Below, piece after piece: positions 1 through 8,334 of a DNA stretch of 64,000 bases (the first letter of the stretch is position 1; every line of letters begins with the position of its first letter). The DNA comes from RPRB01 sp035501615 (GTDB lineage: Bacteria; Myxococcota; Myxococcia; Myxococcales; Myxococcaceae). The position numbers were made by a program, and so were the translations under genes. The stretch lies in assembly GCA_035501615.1 (NCBI GenBank), contig DATJVY010000117.1:114536-178535 (forward strand), read 5' to 3'. Under the pieces are notes generated by a model. It did no database searches. It worked only from the letters and a program-made list of their open reading frames with translations, and was not told the origin of the DNA.

Positions 1-1
1 G

Positions 2-484
2 GTCTCGATCGATGCGCCGGCGGCGCAGAGGCTCCTCGACCTCCTCGAGGCCCTGGTCCCGACCGCGGAGCGCGCGGACGTCATCCGTCCCGCGCTCGCG
101 AGCCGCGGCGCGGTGCTGGTGGCCCGCACGCTGGAGGAGGCGGTGCGCTTCGCCGAGCGCTGGGCCCCGGAGCACCTCCTGCTCGCGACGCGGGAGGCGA
201 CGAAGCTCGCCGCGTCGATCCGGAACACCGGGACGGTCTTCGTGGGCACCACGAGCTCCGGCGCGTTCGGCGATTACCTGACCGGTGCCAACCACGTCCT
301 CCCCACCGCCGGAGCGGCGCGGGCCTGGTCCGGCCTCTCCACCCTGGACTTCGTGCGCTGGACCACGGTGCAGACCGTCTCGCGCGAGGGCGCCGCGTCG
401 CTGTCCGCCGACACCGACGCCTTCGCCACCGCCGAGGGGCTCTTCGCCCACGCCGCCGCCGCCCGGGCCTGGAGGACCCGATGA
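2..484 (+). CDS. hisD: Histidinol dehydrogenase, C-terminal part (cut by window edge)
   Basis: Only the last 160 codons are present; the reading frame is open from base 2. HisD oxidises L-histidinol to L-histidine through the aldehyde, the last two steps of histidine synthesis. Visible family features are the WAPEHL segment, NTGTVFVG, and GDYLTGANHVLPTAG followed by SGLSTLDFVRW, all typical of the HisD C-terminal half that carries metal and substrate ligands. The stop overlaps the hisC ATG as ATGA, so it opens a tightly coupled his operon. hisG is presumably upstream outside the window (inference). Confidence 0.95.
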   Translation, partial: VSIDAPAAQRLLDLLEALVPTAERADVIRPALASRGAVLVARTLEEAVRFAERWAPEHLLLATREATKLAASIRNTGTVFVGTTSSGAFGDYLTGANHVLPTAGAARAWSGLSTLDFVRWTTVQTVSREGAASLSADTDAFATAEGLFAHAAAARAWRTR

Positions 485-1524
485 GCCCGGCCCGCCCTCG
501 TCCGGCCCTCGTCGCCCTGCCGCTCTACGCCCCGGACCCGAGCCCGGTGGACGTGGACCTGAGCGACAACGTGAACCTGTGGGGGTTGCCGCCCGCCGCG
601 GAGCGGGCACTGCGCGATCCGCTCGCGGCCAACCCCAGCGTCTACCCGCGCTCGAACCCGGTCGAGCTCCGGCAGGCCCTCGCGAGCTACGCCGGGGTCG
701 ACCCCTCGCAGGTCGTCACCGGCTGCGGCTCGGACGACGTCATCGACGGAGCGCTGCGGGCCTTCGCCGCGCCGGGCGAGGCGGTGGCCTTCTCCTCCCC
801 GACCTTCTCGATGCTCTCGACCTTCGCGCGGGTGAGCGGGCTCGGTCTGGCGCCGGTGCCCTTCCGGCCGGACGGCGACATCGATGCCCGGGCGCTGCTC
901 GCCGCGCGGGCAGCCATCACCTACGTCTGCAGCCCGAACAACCCCACCGGCACCGGAGTCTCCCGGGCGGCCCTCGAGCAGGTGGTTCTCGGCGCCAGCG
1001 GCCTGGTCCTGGTGGACGAGGCCTACGGCGAGTACTCGGGCCAGAGCGCGGTCTCGCTCTTGCCGCAGGCTCCTCACCTGCTCGTCACCCGCACCCTCTC
1101 CAAGGCGTTCGGGCTGGCCGGCCTCCGGGTGGGGTACGGGCTGGCCGCGCCGGAGGTGGTGCGGGTCCTGGAGAAGGTCCGGGGCCCGTACAAGGTGAAC
1201 GCGCTCGGAGAGCGGGCAGCCCTCGCCGCGCTCCGGGGGGACCTCCCCTGGGTGCGCCGGCACGTCGAGGAGGCCCTGACGATCCGCGACCGGCTCCGGG
1301 ACGCGCTCGAGGCGCTGGGGCTCCGTGCCCTGCCCTCGGCGGCGAACTTCCTCTGTGTCCCGGTGCCGGACGCGCCGGCGCTGGGGAGCGCCTTGCTCGC
1401 CCGGGGCATCAAGGTTCGCGTCCTCCGGGAGCTCCCCGGCATCGGAGACGCCATCCGCGTCGGGGTCGGGCCGTGGCCCCTGCTGGAGCGGTTCCTCGGC
1501 GCACTCCGGGAGAGCCTCCGGTGA
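481..1524 (+). CDS. hisC: Histidinol-phosphate aminotransferase
   Basis: 347 aa, a normal length for HisC. This fold-type I PLP enzyme transfers an amino group from glutamate to imidazole-acetol phosphate. Recognisable motifs are SPNNPTGTG, VDEAYGEYSG and TRTLSKAFGLAGLRVGYG, in which Lys208 is the expected Schiff-base lysine. The ATG overlaps the hisD stop by 4 bp, and the gene ends in a GTGA overlap with hisH, suggesting translational coupling. The frame is intact throughout. Confidence 0.96.
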   Translation: MSPARPRPALVALPLYAPDPSPVDVDLSDNVNLWGLPPAAERALRDPLAANPSVYPRSNPVELRQALASYAGVDPSQVVTGCGSDDVIDGALRAFAAPGEAVAFSSPTFSMLSTFARVSGLGLAPVPFRPDGDIDARALLAARAAITYVCSPNNPTGTGVSRAALEQVVLGASGLVLVDEAYGEYSGQSAVSLLPQAPHLLVTRTLSKAFGLAGLRVGYGLAAPEVVRVLEKVRGPYKVNALGERAALAALRGDLPWVRRHVEEALTIRDRLRDALEALGLRALPSAANFLCVPVPDAPALGSALLARGIKVRVLRELPGIGDAIRVGVGPWPLLERFLGALRESLR

Positions 1525-2114
1525 GGGTCGCCGTCCTCGACACCCGGGTGGGAAACGTCCACTCGCTCCTGAAGGCCCTTGCCGCCGCGGGCGGGGAGCC
1601 GCGCCTCGAGTCTCGCCCCGAGGCCTGCCTCGATGCCCCGCTGCTGGTCCTCCCCGGCGTGGGGGCCTACCCGGCGGCGAGCGCTCTTCTGGCCGAGGGT
1701 CGGGCGGCGGTGCGGGAACGGCTCCTCGACGGAGCGCCGTGCCTGGGCATCTGCCTCGGCATGCAGCTCCTCCTCGAGGGCAGCGACGAGGGCCCCGGAC
1801 CCGGACTGGGGGTGGTTGCCGGCCGCGTGGTCCGCCTGGAAGCTCCCCGCGTCCCCCACATGGGATGGAACCGGGTGGAGGGGGAGGACCCCCTCCTTGC
1901 CCGGTCCGGGCTCCGGACGGCCTACTACGCCCACAGCTTCCTCTGCCGGCCGGTGAACCCGGACGTCGTCCGGGCCACGACGGAGCACGCGGGCGTCAGG
2001 TTTCCGGCGATGATTCGGTCCGGGGGCACGGTGGGCGTGCAGTTCCACCCCGAGAAGAGCGGTGCACCGGGTCTGGCGTTCCTGGCCGCGGTGCTCGAGG
2101 AGGTCAGGACATGA
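1521..2114 (+). CDS. hisH: Imidazole glycerol phosphate synthase, glutaminase subunit
   Basis: 197 aa. HisH hydrolyses glutamine and feeds ammonia to HisF, which makes IGP and AICAR. The class I amidotransferase elbow GICLGMQ places the nucleophile at about Cys78, and the His/Glu dyad is in GVQFHPEKS near the C-terminus. The N-terminal VLDTRVGNVHSL loop is typical of HisH. The start is the GTG that overlaps the hisC stop. A longer open frame runs upstream of it, but that part is a shadow of hisC. Confidence 0.95.
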   Translation: MRVAVLDTRVGNVHSLLKALAAAGGEPRLESRPEACLDAPLLVLPGVGAYPAASALLAEGRAAVRERLLDGAPCLGICLGMQLLLEGSDEGPGPGLGVVAGRVVRLEAPRVPHMGWNRVEGEDPLLARSGLRTAYYAHSFLCRPVNPDVVRATTEHAGVRFPAMIRSGGTVGVQFHPEKSGAPGLAFLAAVLEEVRT

Positions 2115-2821
2115 GGGTCTTTCCGTCGATCGACGTGCGAGGTGGCGCCTGCGTCCAGTGGGTCGGTGGCGAGCCCGCAGCGGAGAAGATCCGCCTCCCC
2201 GACCCGGTGGAGGTGGCGCACCGCTGGAAGGCCGCGGGGTTCAAGGTGCTGCACGTCGTGGACCTCGACGCCGCCCTGGGCACCGGCTCGAACGCGAAGG
2301 TCATCGCCAGCATCCTCAAGGCCACCGCGCTCGAGTCCGAGGTGGGAGGAGGCGTGCGGGACGCCGAGGACATCCAGCGTCTGCTCGACCTGGGGGCCAG
2401 CCGGGTCATCGTGGGAACCCGGGCGCTCGAGGATCCCCGCTGGCTGGAGGAGGTGGCCTTCAAGTTTCCGGGCAAGCTGGTGCTGGCCGCCGACGCCCGG
2501 GGGCGCCAGGTGGTCAGCCGGGGCTGGACCCGGACGCTGACCCAGGACGTCGGAGCGCTGATCGCCGGGGTGGATCCGCTGCCGCTCGCGGCGGTGATGG
2601 TGACCGCCGTCCACGTCGAGGGCCGCGAGGGTGGTACCGACCTCGCGCTCATGTCCGAGCTGACGGAGGCGACGAGCCATCCGCTCGAGGCCGCCGGTGG
2701 CATCGCCTCGATGGACGAGCTGCGCAAGCTGGCCGCCGCGGGCGTGGCCGTCGCGGTCCTGGGGATGGCGCTCTACACCGGGAAGATCGACGCCCGGGCC
2801 GCCGCGAAAGAATTCCCGTGA
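2111..2821 (+). CDS. hisA: ProFAR isomerase (phosphoribosylformimino-5-aminoimidazole carboxamide ribotide isomerase)
   Basis: 236 aa (beta-alpha)8 barrel. The start FPSIDVRGGACVQW carries the catalytic-type aspartate, and GGVRDAEDIQRLLDLGA and AAGGIASMDEL are the phosphate-binding segments shared by HisA and HisF. It starts at an ATG overlapping the hisH stop and ends in a GTGA overlap with hisB. The opening MRVFPSIDVRGG rather than KRIIPCLDV, and the following separate hisF, distinguish it from HisF. Confidence 0.93.
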   Translation: MRVFPSIDVRGGACVQWVGGEPAAEKIRLPDPVEVAHRWKAAGFKVLHVVDLDAALGTGSNAKVIASILKATALESEVGGGVRDAEDIQRLLDLGASRVIVGTRALEDPRWLEEVAFKFPGKLVLAADARGRQVVSRGWTRTLTQDVGALIAGVDPLPLAAVMVTAVHVEGREGGTDLALMSELTEATSHPLEAAGGIASMDELRKLAAAGVAVAVLGMALYTGKIDARAAAKEFP

Positions 2822-3360
2822 CCGTCCGGCTGGTACGCGAGACGAAGGAGACCCGGGTCGAGGTGGAGCTCGGCCCGGGGAGCGACCCGGCGCGGATCGA
2901 GACCGGCAAGCCGTTCCTCGACCACATGCTGGGAACCCTCGGCCGGTACGCGGGGCTGAGCCTCGGGGTGCGCGCGCGGGGGGACCTCACCCACCACCTG
3001 TTCGAGGACGTGGCCATCACGGTGGGGCTGGCCTTCCGGAGGATGATCCCGGCGACCGCGGCACGCTTCGGCGAGCGCACCGTGCCCATGGATGACGCCC
3101 TGGTGCAGGCGGTGGTCGACGTGGGCGGGCGGCCCTACTACCGCGGCCGGCTGCCGAACGCGCTGTACGAGCACTGGATGCGGAGCTTCGCGGAGAACGC
3201 CGGGGCCACGTTGCACCTCCGGGTGATCCGCGGGCGGAACCGTCACCACGTCATCGAGTGCGCCTTCAAGGCGCTGGGGCTCGCCCTCCGCGACGCGGTG
3301 GCGGAGGGCGGGGCGGTGTTCAGCCTCAAGGGGTCGGTGAAGGTGTCGGAGGGCAGCTGA
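2818..3360 (+). CDS. hisB: Imidazoleglycerol-phosphate dehydratase, monofunctional and divergent
   Basis: 180 aa, slightly short of the usual 190-200 aa. It dehydrates IGP to imidazole-acetol phosphate. The metal-binding motifs are present but altered: HHLFED replaces the common HHTVED, and the second motif is NRHHVIE. TKET, FLDHMLGTLGRY and PMDDAL are recognisable. There is no N-terminal HAD phosphatase domain, so the phosphatase step must come from another protein, here hisN two genes downstream. GTG start in a GTGA overlap with hisA; stop overlaps the hisF ATG by one base. Confidence 0.92.
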   Translation: MTVRLVRETKETRVEVELGPGSDPARIETGKPFLDHMLGTLGRYAGLSLGVRARGDLTHHLFEDVAITVGLAFRRMIPATAARFGERTVPMDDALVQAVVDVGGRPYYRGRLPNALYEHWMRSFAENAGATLHLRVIRGRNRHHVIECAFKALGLALRDAVAEGGAVFSLKGSVKVSEGS

Positions 3361-4121
3361 TGCTGTCGTCGCGCATCGTGGCCTGCCTCGACGTCACCGG
3401 CGGCCGGGTGGTGAAGGGGACACGGTTCGTCGACCTTCGCGACCAGGGCGATCCGGTGGAGCTCGCCGAGGCCTACGGGCGGGACGGCGCGGACGAGGTC
3501 ACCTTCCTCGACATCTCGGCCACCCCCGAGCAGCGGGCACCGCTCCTCGACGTGGTCCGCCGCACCGCCGAGCGGCTGTTCGTGCCCCTCACCGTGGGCG
3601 GCGGGATGCGATCGGCCGGGGACGTGGAGCGGGCGCTCCGGGCGGGCGCGGACAAGGTGGCGCTGAACTCGGCGCCGGTCCGTGCGCCGGAGCTCTTCTC
3701 CGAGTGCGCGCGCCGCTTCGGGGCGCAGTGCGTGGTGGCGAGCATCGACGCGCGGCGAGCGGGGGATCGCTGGCAGGTGGTCGTCGGCGGAGGGCGGACG
3801 GCGGTGGACCTCGATGCCATCGAGTGGGCGCGGGAGGCCGAGCGGCGCGGCGCGGGAGAGATCCTCCTGACCAGCATCGACCGGGACGGCGTGCGGACCG
3901 GGTACGACCTCGCGCTCACCCGAGCGGTGGCACGGGCGGTTCGCGTGCCGGTCATCGCCTCGGGTGGAGCAGGCCAGGCCGAGCATCTCCGGGCGGTGCT
4001 CCAGGACGCGGGCGCCGACGCGGCCCTGGTGGCGGGAATCCTTCATGACGGCACGACCACGGTGCGAGCGCTGAAGCGGGCGCTCTCGGCGGCCGGGGTG
4101 CCGGTGCGCGGCGAGGCGTGA
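3360..4121 (+). CDS. hisF: Imidazole glycerol phosphate synthase, cyclase subunit
   Basis: 253 aa barrel, the normal HisF length. It cyclises PRFAR with ammonia from HisH to IGP and AICAR. Diagnostic elements are RIVACLDVTGGRVVKGTRF with the first catalytic Asp, PLTVGGGMRSAGDVERALRAGADKVALN, LLTSIDRDGVRTGYDLAL with the second catalytic Asp, and VIASGGAG. The ATG shares its A with the TGA of hisB. A few residues upstream are also open but lie inside hisB. Confidence 0.96.
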   Translation: MLSSRIVACLDVTGGRVVKGTRFVDLRDQGDPVELAEAYGRDGADEVTFLDISATPEQRAPLLDVVRRTAERLFVPLTVGGGMRSAGDVERALRAGADKVALNSAPVRAPELFSECARRFGAQCVVASIDARRAGDRWQVVVGGGRTAVDLDAIEWAREAERRGAGEILLTSIDRDGVRTGYDLALTRAVARAVRVPVIASGGAGQAEHLRAVLQDAGADAALVAGILHDGTTTVRALKRALSAAGVPVRGEA

Positions 4122-4891
4122 TGAGCGAGACACGGTCGTGGATGGAGGCGGCGGAGGCGGTGGCCCGGGTGGCGGGAGAGGTGGCGCTGCGGCACTTCCA
4201 CCGCGGCGTCACCGTGGAGACGAAGGGCGACGGGACCCCGGTCTCGGTGGCGGATCGCGCCGCCGAGGAGGCCGCCCGCCGCTGGCTGGAGAAGCACTGC
4301 CCCGAGGACGGCATCCTGGGCGAAGAGCTGGGAACCACCCGTCCGGAGGCGCGCCGGCGGTGGATCCTCGACCCGATCGACGGGACCAAGACCTTCGTCC
4401 GCCGCGTGCCGCTCTGGGGAACGCTGGTGGCGCTGGCCGAGGGCGAGCGGGTGTTCGCCGGGGCGGCGTACTTCCCGGCGGTGGACGAGTTCCTGGTCGC
4501 TGCCGAGGGCGGGGGCTGCTTCTGGAACGGGAAGCGGACTCGGGTCTCCGAGGTGAGCCGGCTCGCCGACGCCGCGCTGATGATGAGCGATGCGCGTCTC
4601 GGCACCGCGGCCCAGCTCCGGGGGGTGCAGGCGCTGTCGGCGCAGGCGGGCCTGGTCCGCACCTGGGGCGACTGCTACGGCTACCTCCTGGTCGCCACCG
4701 GCCGGGCCGAGGTGATGGTGGATCCGGTGATGGCTCCGTGGGATGCCGCCGCGCTGCAGCCGATCATCGAGGAGGCCGGCGGGATCTTCACCGACTGGGG
4801 CGGTCGACGGACCTCCTTCGGCGGGAGCGTGATCGCCACCAACGCTCGTGTTGCCGCGGAGGCGCGGGCGGCGCTCGGAGCCGAGCGATGA
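4118..4891 (+). CDS. hisN: Histidinol-phosphatase, inositol monophosphatase family
   Basis: About 257 aa. IMPase-fold Mg-dependent phosphatase. The metal site is seen in GEELG and in WILDPIDGTKTFVRRVPLWGTLVAL, a form typical of HisN-type histidinol phosphatases, with a C-terminal VMAPWDAAALQPIIEEAGG. It supplies the step missing from the monofunctional HisB. The GTG at 4118 overlaps the hisF stop and the ATG at 4121 follows at once, so either may be used. Assignment to HisN rather than a generic inositol phosphatase rests on the motif and on the operon. Confidence 0.9.
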   Translation: MMSETRSWMEAAEAVARVAGEVALRHFHRGVTVETKGDGTPVSVADRAAEEAARRWLEKHCPEDGILGEELGTTRPEARRRWILDPIDGTKTFVRRVPLWGTLVALAEGERVFAGAAYFPAVDEFLVAAEGGGCFWNGKRTRVSEVSRLADAALMMSDARLGTAAQLRGVQALSAQAGLVRTWGDCYGYLLVATGRAEVMVDPVMAPWDAAALQPIIEEAGGIFTDWGGRRTSFGGSVIATNARVAAEARAALGAER

Positions 4892-5484
4892 CCCTGGACT
4901 TCGAGAAGGGTGGAGGGCGGGTGACCGTCGTCACCCGCGACGCGCGGACCGGGGCGGTGCTGATGGTGGCGCACGCCGACCGGGAGGCCATGGCGCGCAC
5001 CGAGGCGACGGGGGAGATGCACTACACCTCGCGCACCCGCGGGCTGTGGCGGAAGGGCGAGACGAGCGGGAACGTGCAGAAGGTCGTGCGGCTGACCGCG
5101 GACTGCGACTCGGACGCGGTGCTGGCCGACGTGGTGCCCGCGGGGCCGGCGTGCCACGAGGGAACGGTCTCCTGCTTCCGCGAGGTCGGGGCGGCGTCCG
5201 GCGGGCTCGCGCGGCTCGATGCCGTGGTGCGCGAGCGCTCCGGCTCTGCGGAGGGAGAGGGGAGCTACACGCGGAAGCTCCTCGGCGACCGGAACCTCCG
5301 CCTCAAGAAGCTGGGGGAGGAGATGGCCGAGTTCGTGACCGCGTGTGCCGACGGCGACCGCGAGCGCGCGACCGAGGAGGCCGCCGACGTGCTGTACCAC
5401 CTGACGGTGGCGCTGCGGGCGCTGGGGCTCGGGCTCGGCGACGTCGCCGCGGCGCTCGACCGCCGCGCGGTTCCGCAGCGATAG
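4888..5484 (+). CDS. hisIE: Phosphoribosyl-AMP cyclohydrolase / phosphoribosyl-ATP pyrophosphatase
   Basis: 198 aa fusion catalysing the second and third histidine steps. Residues about 1-105 are HisI: VLMVAHADREAM, TGEMHYTSRTRGLWRKGETSGN, and the metal-binding DCDSDAVL and CHEGTVSCF. The rest is the HisE MazG-like helix bundle with KKLGEEMAEFV, TEEAADVLYHL and an acidic metal site. ATGA overlap with hisN; last gene of the operon, followed by 113 bp with no clear terminator. Confidence 0.95.
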   Translation: MTLDFEKGGGRVTVVTRDARTGAVLMVAHADREAMARTEATGEMHYTSRTRGLWRKGETSGNVQKVVRLTADCDSDAVLADVVPAGPACHEGTVSCFREVGAASGGLARLDAVVRERSGSAEGEGSYTRKLLGDRNLRLKKLGEEMAEFVTACADGDRERATEEAADVLYHLTVALRALGLGLGDVAAALDRRAVPQR

Positions 5485-5597
5485 CTCCCAGGAGCGGAGC
5501 GCGCGGTGGCGGACCTCCTACGGACGAGGTCGGCCCATCGGATGCGGGAAGGCTGCGCTTGCGCGGCGGCCCCGCCCTCTGAAAGATACGCCGGCCC

Positions 5598-6398
5598 GTG
5601 ACGCACCAGGAGTTCCTCGAGCAGGTCGACGCGTACGCTCTCGGCGCCCTCGAGCCCGCGGAGGCGCGCGCGCTCGAGGCCCATCTCGCCGCTGAAGCTC
5701 CGCATCCCCAGTGCGAGGCGGCGCTGGCCCGGGCGCGCGAGGCCGTCGCCGCGCTCGCCTCCGACCTGACGCCGGTCGCGCCTCCTCCGCGGGTCTGGGA
5801 TGCGGTCGCGCGCTCGATCGGAGCCGGCGAACCCGGACCTGTGCGAGTCGTCCCCCTGCGCCGGGCCCCGGCCTGGGCCTACGCCATGGCCGCCGCGGCG
5901 GTCCTCGCGCTCGTCGTCGGAGGCATCAGCGTTCGCGAGTCGAGCCGCTCGGCCGCGCGGGCAAGCGCCTCGGCGGCCGAGTGCCGCCGCGAGCTCGCCG
6001 AGGCGCACCTCGACCTGCTCCGGAAGGAGGACGCGCTCCAGCTCCTCGTCGAGCCGGGCACCCAGCTCGTCTCGCTCCGGCCCACGCCCCAGGCCCAGGG
6101 TCCGCTCGCCCGGGGCTCCGGCGTCGTGATCTTCAATCCCCGCGGGCGCGCCCTCTTCCTCGGCAAGAGCTTCGCTGCCCAGGAGACGCAGGACTACGAG
6201 CTCTGGCTGCTCCGGGGCGACAAGGCGATCGCCGCGGGGCTCCTGCCGCCCGGGGCCGACGGCCGGGTGTTCGCCGAGGTCCCGCCCGGGCTCCTGACCG
6301 GTGGAAGGCCGGGAGGCTTCGCGGTCTCGATCGAGAAGAAGGGCGGCACCGACGTTCCGACCACCGTCATCTTCGCGGGAACGGTCTCCCCGCCATGA
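5598..6398 (+). CDS. Anti-sigma factor, RskA type, one membrane helix
   Basis: 266 aa. Residues 1-45 resemble a zinc-binding anti-sigma domain (YALGALEPAEARALEAHLA), but of the usual His-x3-Cys-x2-Cys only the His and one Cys are visible. One hydrophobic helix at about 95-115 (WAYAMAAAAVLALVVGGI) separates it from an RskA-like C-terminal domain with GVVIFNPRGRALFLGKSF, YELWLLRGDKAIAAGLL and FAVSIEKKGGT. It should hold the downstream ECF sigma factor at the membrane. GTG start; its stop overlaps the sigma ATG. Confidence 0.85.
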   Translation: MTHQEFLEQVDAYALGALEPAEARALEAHLAAEAPHPQCEAALARAREAVAALASDLTPVAPPPRVWDAVARSIGAGEPGPVRVVPLRRAPAWAYAMAAAAVLALVVGGISVRESSRSAARASASAAECRRELAEAHLDLLRKEDALQLLVEPGTQLVSLRPTPQAQGPLARGSGVVIFNPRGRALFLGKSFAAQETQDYELWLLRGDKAIAAGLLPPGADGRVFAEVPPGLLTGGRPGGFAVSIEKKGGTDVPTTVIFAGTVSPP

Positions 6399-6931
6399 GC
6401 CCCGGCGCGGAGGGGAAGGCGCTCGAGGGCGTCCGGCGCGGTGACCAGCGCGCGCTGGAGGAGCTGTACCGTGTCCACGGGCCGCGCATCCACGCGCTCC
6501 TGCTCCGGATGCTCCGCGAGACCGCCGACGCCGAGGAGGTCCTCCAGGAGACCTTCATCGACGCCTGGAAGCGCGCTGCCGAGTACGCGCCCTCGCGCGG
6601 CTCGATCGAGGCCTGGCTCATCACCATCGCCCGGAGCCGCGCCATCGACCGGATCCGCCACAAGGGCGCCCGCCTTCGCCTCGTCCGCCAGACCGAGCAG
6701 CTCGCACCCGCCGAGCCGGCCCACCCCGATCCGCCCGACGTCCACGCCCAGTCCCGCCTGCGCCGTGCGCTGGGAGCGCTCCCGGCCGAGCAGCGACGAG
6801 CCCTCGAGCTCGCCTACTGGGAAGGCCTCTCCCAGAGCGAGATCTCCGAGCACACCGGTGATCCACTGGGCACCGTGAAGACCCGTGTTCGCCTGGGGTT
6901 GCAGCGACTGGCAGAGCTCCTCGCGGGCTGA
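6395..6931 (+). CDS. RNA polymerase sigma factor, ECF subfamily (SigK-like)
   Basis: 178 aa. Region 2 runs from GDQRALEELYRVHGPRIHALLLRML through EEVLQETFIDAWKRA, and region 4 is LGALPAEQRRALELAYWEGLSQSEISEH, followed by GTVKTRVRLGLQRL. ATGA overlap with the anti-sigma gene indicates co-translation with its inhibitor. The order anti-sigma then sigma is the reverse of the common sigK-rskA order. Targets probably include the exported genes immediately downstream (inference from position). Confidence 0.93.
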   Translation: MSPGAEGKALEGVRRGDQRALEELYRVHGPRIHALLLRMLRETADAEEVLQETFIDAWKRAAEYAPSRGSIEAWLITIARSRAIDRIRHKGARLRLVRQTEQLAPAEPAHPDPPDVHAQSRLRRALGALPAEQRRALELAYWEGLSQSEISEHTGDPLGTVKTRVRLGLQRLAELLAG

Positions 6932-7010
6932 GCCGCGCGCGGCCAGGACATCCAGATCCGCCCCCCGTCCGTAGGGAGCAGCGACTCGACCCACGACGGG
7001 AGGACCCTGG

Positions 7011-7706
7011 ATGCAACGCTTCGATTCCGGCCGGGCCGCATGGCTCGCGGCCACGCTCATCGCCACCACGGCGCTCGCCGCCGATCACCAGGACGGGGCC
7101 GCGGTGCTCACCGACCCCTCCACCGACATCAACGACGTCTTCGCCTGGACCTCCACCGACGGCTCGAGGCTGAACCTGGTGATGGACGTCTTCCCGGCCG
7201 CCACCACCGCCGCGAAGTTCTCCAACGTCGCCCAGTACGTGTTCCACACCACCAGCAGCCCAGCCTACGGGATGCCTGCTGCGGCCAGCGAGGACATCCT
7301 CTGCACCTTCGACACCTCGCAGGTCATCAGCTGCTGGGGTGGCGGCGAGTACGTCCACGGCGACGCGAGCAACACCGCCGGCATCGCCAGCGCCAGCGGC
7401 AAGCTCCGGGTCTTCGCCGGACTCCGGGACGATCCTTTCTTCTTCAACCTCGACGGGTTCAAGGCGACGGCAGCCGCGGTCCACGACGCGGCCGGCTCGC
7501 TCACCTCCGACGCGGCGGGCTGCCCCGCGCTGGACGCCACGACCTCCAGCGCTCTGGTCACCCAGCTGAAGAGCGCCCCTGGCGGCGGTCCGCCCTCCGA
7601 CCACTTCAAGGGCCTGAACACCCTCTCCATCGTCGTCCAGATCGACAAGTCGCTCGTGACCAAGGGCGGCACCACCGTCGGGGTCTGGGCGAGCACCAAC
7701 AAGTGA
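7011..7706 (+). CDS. DUF4331 family protein, N-terminal half type, secreted
   Basis: 231 aa. It opens with a Sec signal peptide likely cut after TTALA, followed by ADHQDGAAVLTDPSTDINDVFAW, the hallmark start of DUF4331. VFAGLRDDPFFFNLDGF and LSIVVQIDKSLVT are further family segments. It ends at VGVWAST, where full DUF4331 proteins continue. The continuing half is encoded by the next gene. A good GGGAGG Shine-Dalgarno sequence precedes the ATG. Function unknown; probably periplasmic or surface and linked to the upstream ECF pair. Confidence 0.85.
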   Translation: MQRFDSGRAAWLAATLIATTALAADHQDGAAVLTDPSTDINDVFAWTSTDGSRLNLVMDVFPAATTAAKFSNVAQYVFHTTSSPAYGMPAAASEDILCTFDTSQVISCWGGGEYVHGDASNTAGIASASGKLRVFAGLRDDPFFFNLDGFKATAAAVHDAAGSLTSDAAGCPALDATTSSALVTQLKSAPGGGPPSDHFKGLNTLSIVVQIDKSLVTKGGTTVGVWASTNK

Positions 7707-7717
7707 GAACCAAGCCC

Positions 7718-8332
7718 ATGAACCGACTCCTGATCCTCGGTGCTCTCGCCTCACTGCTCGCCGCCTGCGGCAGCGACAACGGAAACAACGACAACCAGCC
7801 CCCGCCGAAGCCCACGCTCGGGACCACCCAGATCGACCGGATGGGCCGTGCCGGCGTGAACACCGCGCTGACCGATCCGTTCGACATCGTCTCCGGGATG
7901 ACCCCGAACCAGGTGAAGGACGCGTACAACGCGCTCTCCGATCCCTCGACCTGGGCGACCCAGTTCAAGGGGAACATCGCCACCAACCTGGCGATCCTCG
8001 ACTCGCTCGACACCGTCTGCGGGAACCAGCTCCTCGCCGGATCCAGCGCCGTGGCCGGCCGGTACGACACCCTCGCAGGGGTGCTGGTCGACGACCGGCT
8101 CTACGTCCGGACCGACAAGACCACCTGCGCCATCTATCTCGGCGCCGAGGCCAACGCGGTGGGAGTCACCAACGACGACTGCGGCGGGCGGACGCCGCTC
8201 TACAACACCATCGACGTCACCTACTCCGCGCTGGCCATCGGTCAGTTCTCGGGAGTGACGAACGGGTTCACGTCCGATTCCGAGGGCAACCCGAACGCCA
8301 CCACCTTCCCGTTCCTCGGGTCGCCGAACTGA
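7718..8332 (+). CDS. DUF4331-related lipoprotein, C-terminal half type
   Basis: 204 aa. LASLLAACGSD is a clear lipobox, so the protein is likely lipid-anchored. After an Asn/Pro-rich linker come QIDRMGRAGVNTALTDPFD and DDCGGRTPLYNTIDVTYSALA ... FPFLG, which match the later part of DUF4331 proteins. An in-frame GTG at 7703 would add five residues, but the ATG at 7718 gives a proper signal peptide. It lies 11 bp after the preceding gene, so the two halves are almost certainly co-expressed. Function unknown. Confidence 0.82.
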   Translation: MNRLLILGALASLLAACGSDNGNNDNQPPPKPTLGTTQIDRMGRAGVNTALTDPFDIVSGMTPNQVKDAYNALSDPSTWATQFKGNIATNLAILDSLDTVCGNQLLAGSSAVAGRYDTLAGVLVDDRLYVRTDKTTCAIYLGAEANAVGVTNDDCGGRTPLYNTIDVTYSALAIGQFSGVTNGFTSDSEGNPNATTFPFLGSPN

Positions 8333-8334
8333 CG

